NCBI GenBank assembly: GCA_030693565.1
Contig: JAUYAJ010000481.1
Location: forward strand, 1-7,467
DNA length: 7,467 bases
Direction of reading: 5' to 3'
Origin: Rubrivivax sp.
GTDB taxonomy: Bacteria > Pseudomonadota > Gammaproteobacteria > Burkholderiales > Burkholderiaceae_C
Shown one piece after another: positions 5,266-7,467 of the stretch. Both the position numbers and the translations under genes were made by a program. Below the pieces are notes generated by a model. It was not told the DNA's origin. It saw nothing but the letters and a program-made list of their open reading frames with translations, and did no database searches. Position 1 is the first letter of the stretch; every line of letters begins with the position of its first letter.

Positions 5266-5897
5266 TTCTGCTCCTGCGCCCGACATCCGCCTTGCCCATG
5301 ATCGCCACCATTGCCCCCCATCACTGGTCTGCCCCGAGTCGCCCCCCTGCGGGCGCGGCGTGGCAGTACGGGCGCGAAGTGCTGCTCGCCGGCGCCCGCG
5401 ATGCGCGGCCGGCCGTGCAGTGGGAGCTCAAGCGCAACTGCTCGATCACGCCGCGCCAGCTCGGCGCGGTCTACTTGTCGCTGTGCAGCCTGTCGCTGCT
5501 GATCGCGCTCGGTTTTCTGTGGCAGGGCGCGCCGGTGGTGCTGGCCTTTGCCGGGCTTGAATTGCTGCTGGTCGGCGTCGCGATGCTGGTTTACGCACGC
5601 CATGCCGGCGACCGCGACGTCATCACGCTGGCCGGGCCCAGCCTGGCTGTCGAACAGCACAGCGGCCGGCGCGTCGAGCGCGCCGAGTTCCGCGCCGAAT
5701 GGGTGGCCGTCGAGCCTGCTGCCGGGCAGGGCTCGCTGGTCGAGTTGTCAGGCCATGGCCAACGCGTGCGCGTCGGCCGTTTCCTGCGCCCGGAACTGCG
5801 CGCTGGCCTGGCCGCCGAATTGCGCCGTGCGCTGCGCGCCGTGCGCCTGCGCAGCCCTGAAATCGAACCCGGATCCGAACTGAAGCAACCACGATGA
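5259..5897 (+). CDS. DUF2244 family integral membrane protein, upstream of coxB
   Basis: A protein of up to 212 residues with two adjacent transmembrane segments (about 69-87 and 91-112). It matches the DUF2244 pattern: WELKRNCSITPRQLGAVYLSL (55-75) before the first segment, YARHAGDRD (112-120) after the second, a soluble beta-rich part with VEQHSGR and AEFRAEW, and GRFLRPELRAGLAAELRRAL near the end. The molecular function is unknown. Homologues are commonly found beside cytochrome oxidase genes, so a role in oxidase assembly or stability is a reasonable inference. The start is uncertain: ATG 5259 and ATG 5298 (199 residues) are both possible and neither has a good ribosome binding site; the first 50 residues look poorly conserved. 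The stop codon overlaps the coxB start as ATGA, implying translational coupling with coxB. Confidence 0.82.
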   Translation: MDLLLLRPTSALPMIATIAPHHWSAPSRPPAGAAWQYGREVLLAGARDARPAVQWELKRNCSITPRQLGAVYLSLCSLSLLIALGFLWQGAPVVLAFAGLELLLVGVAMLVYARHAGDRDVITLAGPSLAVEQHSGRRVERAEFRAEWVAVEPAAGQGSLVELSGHGQRVRVGRFLRPELRAGLAAELRRALRAVRLRSPEIEPGSELKQPR

Positions 5898-7063
5898 AGA
5901 AGATGACCTCACTCTGGCAGCGCCTATCGCAGGCCGGTCTGGCGTTCGCTGCGGCGCTGGCCACTCAGGCCGCGGTGGCGGTGAACGACCTGCCTGGCGG
6001 CCCGGCCGTGCGCCAGCTCGACCTGCACCCGCCGGCGTCGCGCATCGCGCAAGACCAGCAGATGCTGCACTACATCGTGCTCATCATCTGCGTGGTGATC
6101 TTCGTCGCCGTCTTCGGCGTCATGTTTTATTCGATCCTCAAGCACCGCAAGTCGCTCGGCCACAAGCCGGCCAACTTCCACGAGAGCGTCGCCGTCGAGA
6201 TCGCCTGGACCGTCGTGCCCTTCATCATCGTCATCGGCATGGGGGCCCTGGCCACGCGCACCGTGGTGGCGATGAAAGACACCAGCAACGCCGACATCAC
6301 CGTCAAAGCCACCGGCTACCAGTGGCGCTGGGGCTACGACTACCTGAACGGCGAAGGCGCCGGCATCGGCTTCCTGTCGTCGCTCGACGCCAGCCACCGC
6401 GCGATGTCAGACGCCGGCAAGCCGCAAGGCGACGACTACCTGCTCAAGGTCGACAACCCGCTGGTGGTGCCGGTCGATCGCAAGATCCGCGTCATCACCA
6501 CCGCTGCCGACGTCATCCACGCCTGGATGGTGCCCTCGCTGGGCGTCAAGCAGGACGCGATCCCTGGCTTCGTGCGCGACACCTGGTTCCGCGCCGATCG
6601 AACCGGCGACTTCTACGGCCAATGCGCCGAGCTGTGCGGCAAGGAACACGCGTACATGCCGATCCACGTCAAGGTCGTCAGCCAGGCTGACTACGCGGCC
6701 TGGGTCGACGCCAAGAAGAAGGCGATGGCCGCCCTGGCCGACGACCCCAGCAAGGTCTGGAAGCTCGAGGAGCTGGTGGCCCGTGGCGAGAAGGTCTACG
6801 CCGCCAACTGCGCCGCCTGCCATCAGGCCAGCGGCAAGGGCGTCGGCCCGATCAAGCCGCTCGACGGCAGCGCCATCGTCCTGAACGAGCCGGCCACCGC
6901 CATCGACGTGCTGCTCAAAGGCCGCGCCAACGGTGCGATGCCGGCCTGGAAGCAGCTCTCGGACACCGAGATCGCCGCCGTGCTGACTTATTCGCAAAAT
7001 TCCTGGTCCAACAAGACCGGCAAGCTGGTGCAGCCTGCCGAGATCGTTGCCGCCCGCAAGTAA
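5894..7063 (+). CDS. coxB: Cytochrome c oxidase subunit II with fused cytochrome c domain
   Basis: A 389-residue subunit II of a haem-copper oxidase; it takes electrons from cytochrome c through CuA and passes them to subunit I. Order of parts: signal peptide with cleavage likely after ATQAAVA (about residue 29), two membrane helices (60-80 and 101-121), then a periplasmic cupredoxin domain. GYQWRWGYDY (141-150) is the aromatic electron-entry patch. The CuA ligands are complete: H209 (VIHAWMVPSLGVKQDAIPG), C244, E246, C248, H252 and M255 (QCAELCGKEHAYM). A C-terminal cytochrome c domain has CAACH (306-310) for covalent haem and M349 in GAMPAW as probable axial ligand, so the enzyme is caa3-like. 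The ATG at 5894 overlaps the DUF2244 stop by four bases, and coxA follows after 24 bases. Identification is very secure. Confidence 0.98.
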   Translation: MKKMTSLWQRLSQAGLAFAAALATQAAVAVNDLPGGPAVRQLDLHPPASRIAQDQQMLHYIVLIICVVIFVAVFGVMFYSILKHRKSLGHKPANFHESVAVEIAWTVVPFIIVIGMGALATRTVVAMKDTSNADITVKATGYQWRWGYDYLNGEGAGIGFLSSLDASHRAMSDAGKPQGDDYLLKVDNPLVVPVDRKIRVITTAADVIHAWMVPSLGVKQDAIPGFVRDTWFRADRTGDFYGQCAELCGKEHAYMPIHVKVVSQADYAAWVDAKKKAMAALADDPSKVWKLEELVARGEKVYAANCAACHQASGKGVGPIKPLDGSAIVLNEPATAIDVLLKGRANGAMPAWKQLSDTEIAAVLTYSQNSWSNKTGKLVQPAEIVAARK

Positions 7064-7074
7064 AAGACGCCCCC

Positions 7075-7080
7075 GAAGGA
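7075..7080 (+). promoter_or_regulatory. Strong Shine-Dalgarno of coxA
   Basis: GAAGGA lies seven bases before the coxA ATG, the clearest ribosome binding site in the window. Its last bases belong to a perfect ten-base palindrome, GGAAGCTTCC (7078-7087), which abuts the start codon. Confidence 0.75.
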
Positions 7081-7087
7081 AGCTTCC

Positions 7088-7467
7088 ATGAGTGCCGTAC
7101 TCGACCATTCCGGGCATCACGCCGACGATCACGACCACCACGCGCCGCATGGCTGGCGGCGCTGGCTGTTTGCCACCAACCACAAGGACATCGGCACGAT
7201 GTACCTGCTGTTCAGCTTCACCATGCTGATGGTGGGCGGTGTGCTGGCGCTGGGCATTCGCGCCGAGCTGTTCCAGCCCGGGCTGCAGTTCATCAACCCG
7301 GGGCTGTTCAACCAGCTCACCACGATGCACGGCCTGATCATGGTGTTCGGCGCCATCATGCCGGCCTTCGTGGGCTTCGCGAACTGGATGATTCCGCTGC
7401 AGATCGGCGCTGCGGACATGGCTTTTGCGCGCATGAACAACCTCAGCTTCTGGCTGCTGATCCCGGC
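7088..7467 (+). CDS. coxA: Cytochrome c oxidase subunit I, 5' part cut by window edge
   Basis: The catalytic subunit of the haem-copper oxidase, which reduces oxygen to water and pumps protons across the inner membrane. Only the first 126 codons are in the window; the family is about 530 residues. I translated from the ATG at 7088. A His-rich N terminus (seven His between residues 7 and 21) is followed by GWRRWLFATNHKDIGTMYLLF (22-42), the hallmark entry to helix I. Helix II carries TTMHGLIMVFGAIMPAFVGF (78-97), in which H81 is the low-spin haem a ligand. NWMIPLQIGAADMAFARMNN (99-118) is the next conserved loop. The strong ribosome binding site GAAGGA supports the start. It follows coxB after 24 bases, so they share a transcript. 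cox assembly genes and subunit III would be expected to the right. Confidence 0.98.
   Translation, partial: MSAVLDHSGHHADDHDHHAPHGWRRWLFATNHKDIGTMYLLFSFTMLMVGGVLALGIRAELFQPGLQFINPGLFNQLTTMHGLIMVFGAIMPAFVGFANWMIPLQIGAADMAFARMNNLSFWLLIP

Noticed and set aside
4049..5311. 420-codon open frame on the minus strand covering the BioC-like gene
   Set aside because: Low-complexity Arg/Gln/Ala translation, no recognisable domain, and it overlaps well-supported genes on both sides.
5213..5560. Open frame starting at the ATG 15 bases after the TAGAAT hexamer, considered as a leader peptide gene
   Set aside because: It runs deep into the DUF2244 gene in another frame, has no ribosome binding site and gives a Pro/Arg/Ala-rich product.
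7078..7087. Ten-base palindrome GGAAGCTTCC next to the coxA start considered as an operator or hairpin
   Set aside because: It has no loop so cannot form a simple hairpin, contains part of the ribosome binding site, and a single short palindrome is weak evidence for a regulator site.

Overview
The window is high-GC DNA (by eye about 70% G+C) carrying a compact set of housekeeping genes. It looks like a betaproteobacterial chromosome, most likely Burkholderiales of the Rubrivivax/Leptothrix/Methylibium type. The grounds are the protein sequences, the rhodanese-grxC-secB-gpsA order, and a caa3-like coxB-coxA locus preceded by a DUF2244 gene. The genus is an inference. I see no mobile element, CRISPR array, tRNA, rRNA or phage gene, and no gene-free stretch longer than about 110 bases.

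Left part (1-3070): a truncated gpmA (phosphoglycerate mutase) runs leftward off the edge. Diverging from it is a rightward group: a membrane-anchored rhodanese (YibN-like), grxC (glutaredoxin), secB (export chaperone) and gpsA (glycerol-3-phosphate dehydrogenase). Enterobacteria keep the same order (yibN-grxC-secB-gpsA), so this is an old conserved neighbourhood linking thiol chemistry, protein export and phospholipid precursor supply.

Middle part (3052-5182): trmL (tRNA wobble 2'-O-methyltransferase) and a comF-family gene form a leftward pair. The 3' end of trmL overlaps the 3' end of gpsA on the opposite strand by 19 bases. A BioC-like methyltransferase gene diverges from comF across only 20 bases. 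Those 20 bases hold a near-symmetric AT-rich -10-like core that could serve both directions with almost no leader.

Right part (5259-7467): a DUF2244 membrane protein gene overlaps coxB by ATGA. coxB (subunit II with CuA and a fused cytochrome c domain) is followed after 24 bases by coxA (subunit I), cut by the right edge. This is the start of an aa3/caa3-type cytochrome c oxidase operon. A small GNRA-capped hairpin covers the first candidate start of the DUF2244 gene.

No clearly novel system is present. The points most worth a second look are the symmetric divergent promoters with predicted leaderless transcripts, the hairpin with competing repeats before the cox operon, a ten-residue insertion in GpsA near its substrate region, and the degenerate SAM-binding motif in the BioC-like protein.
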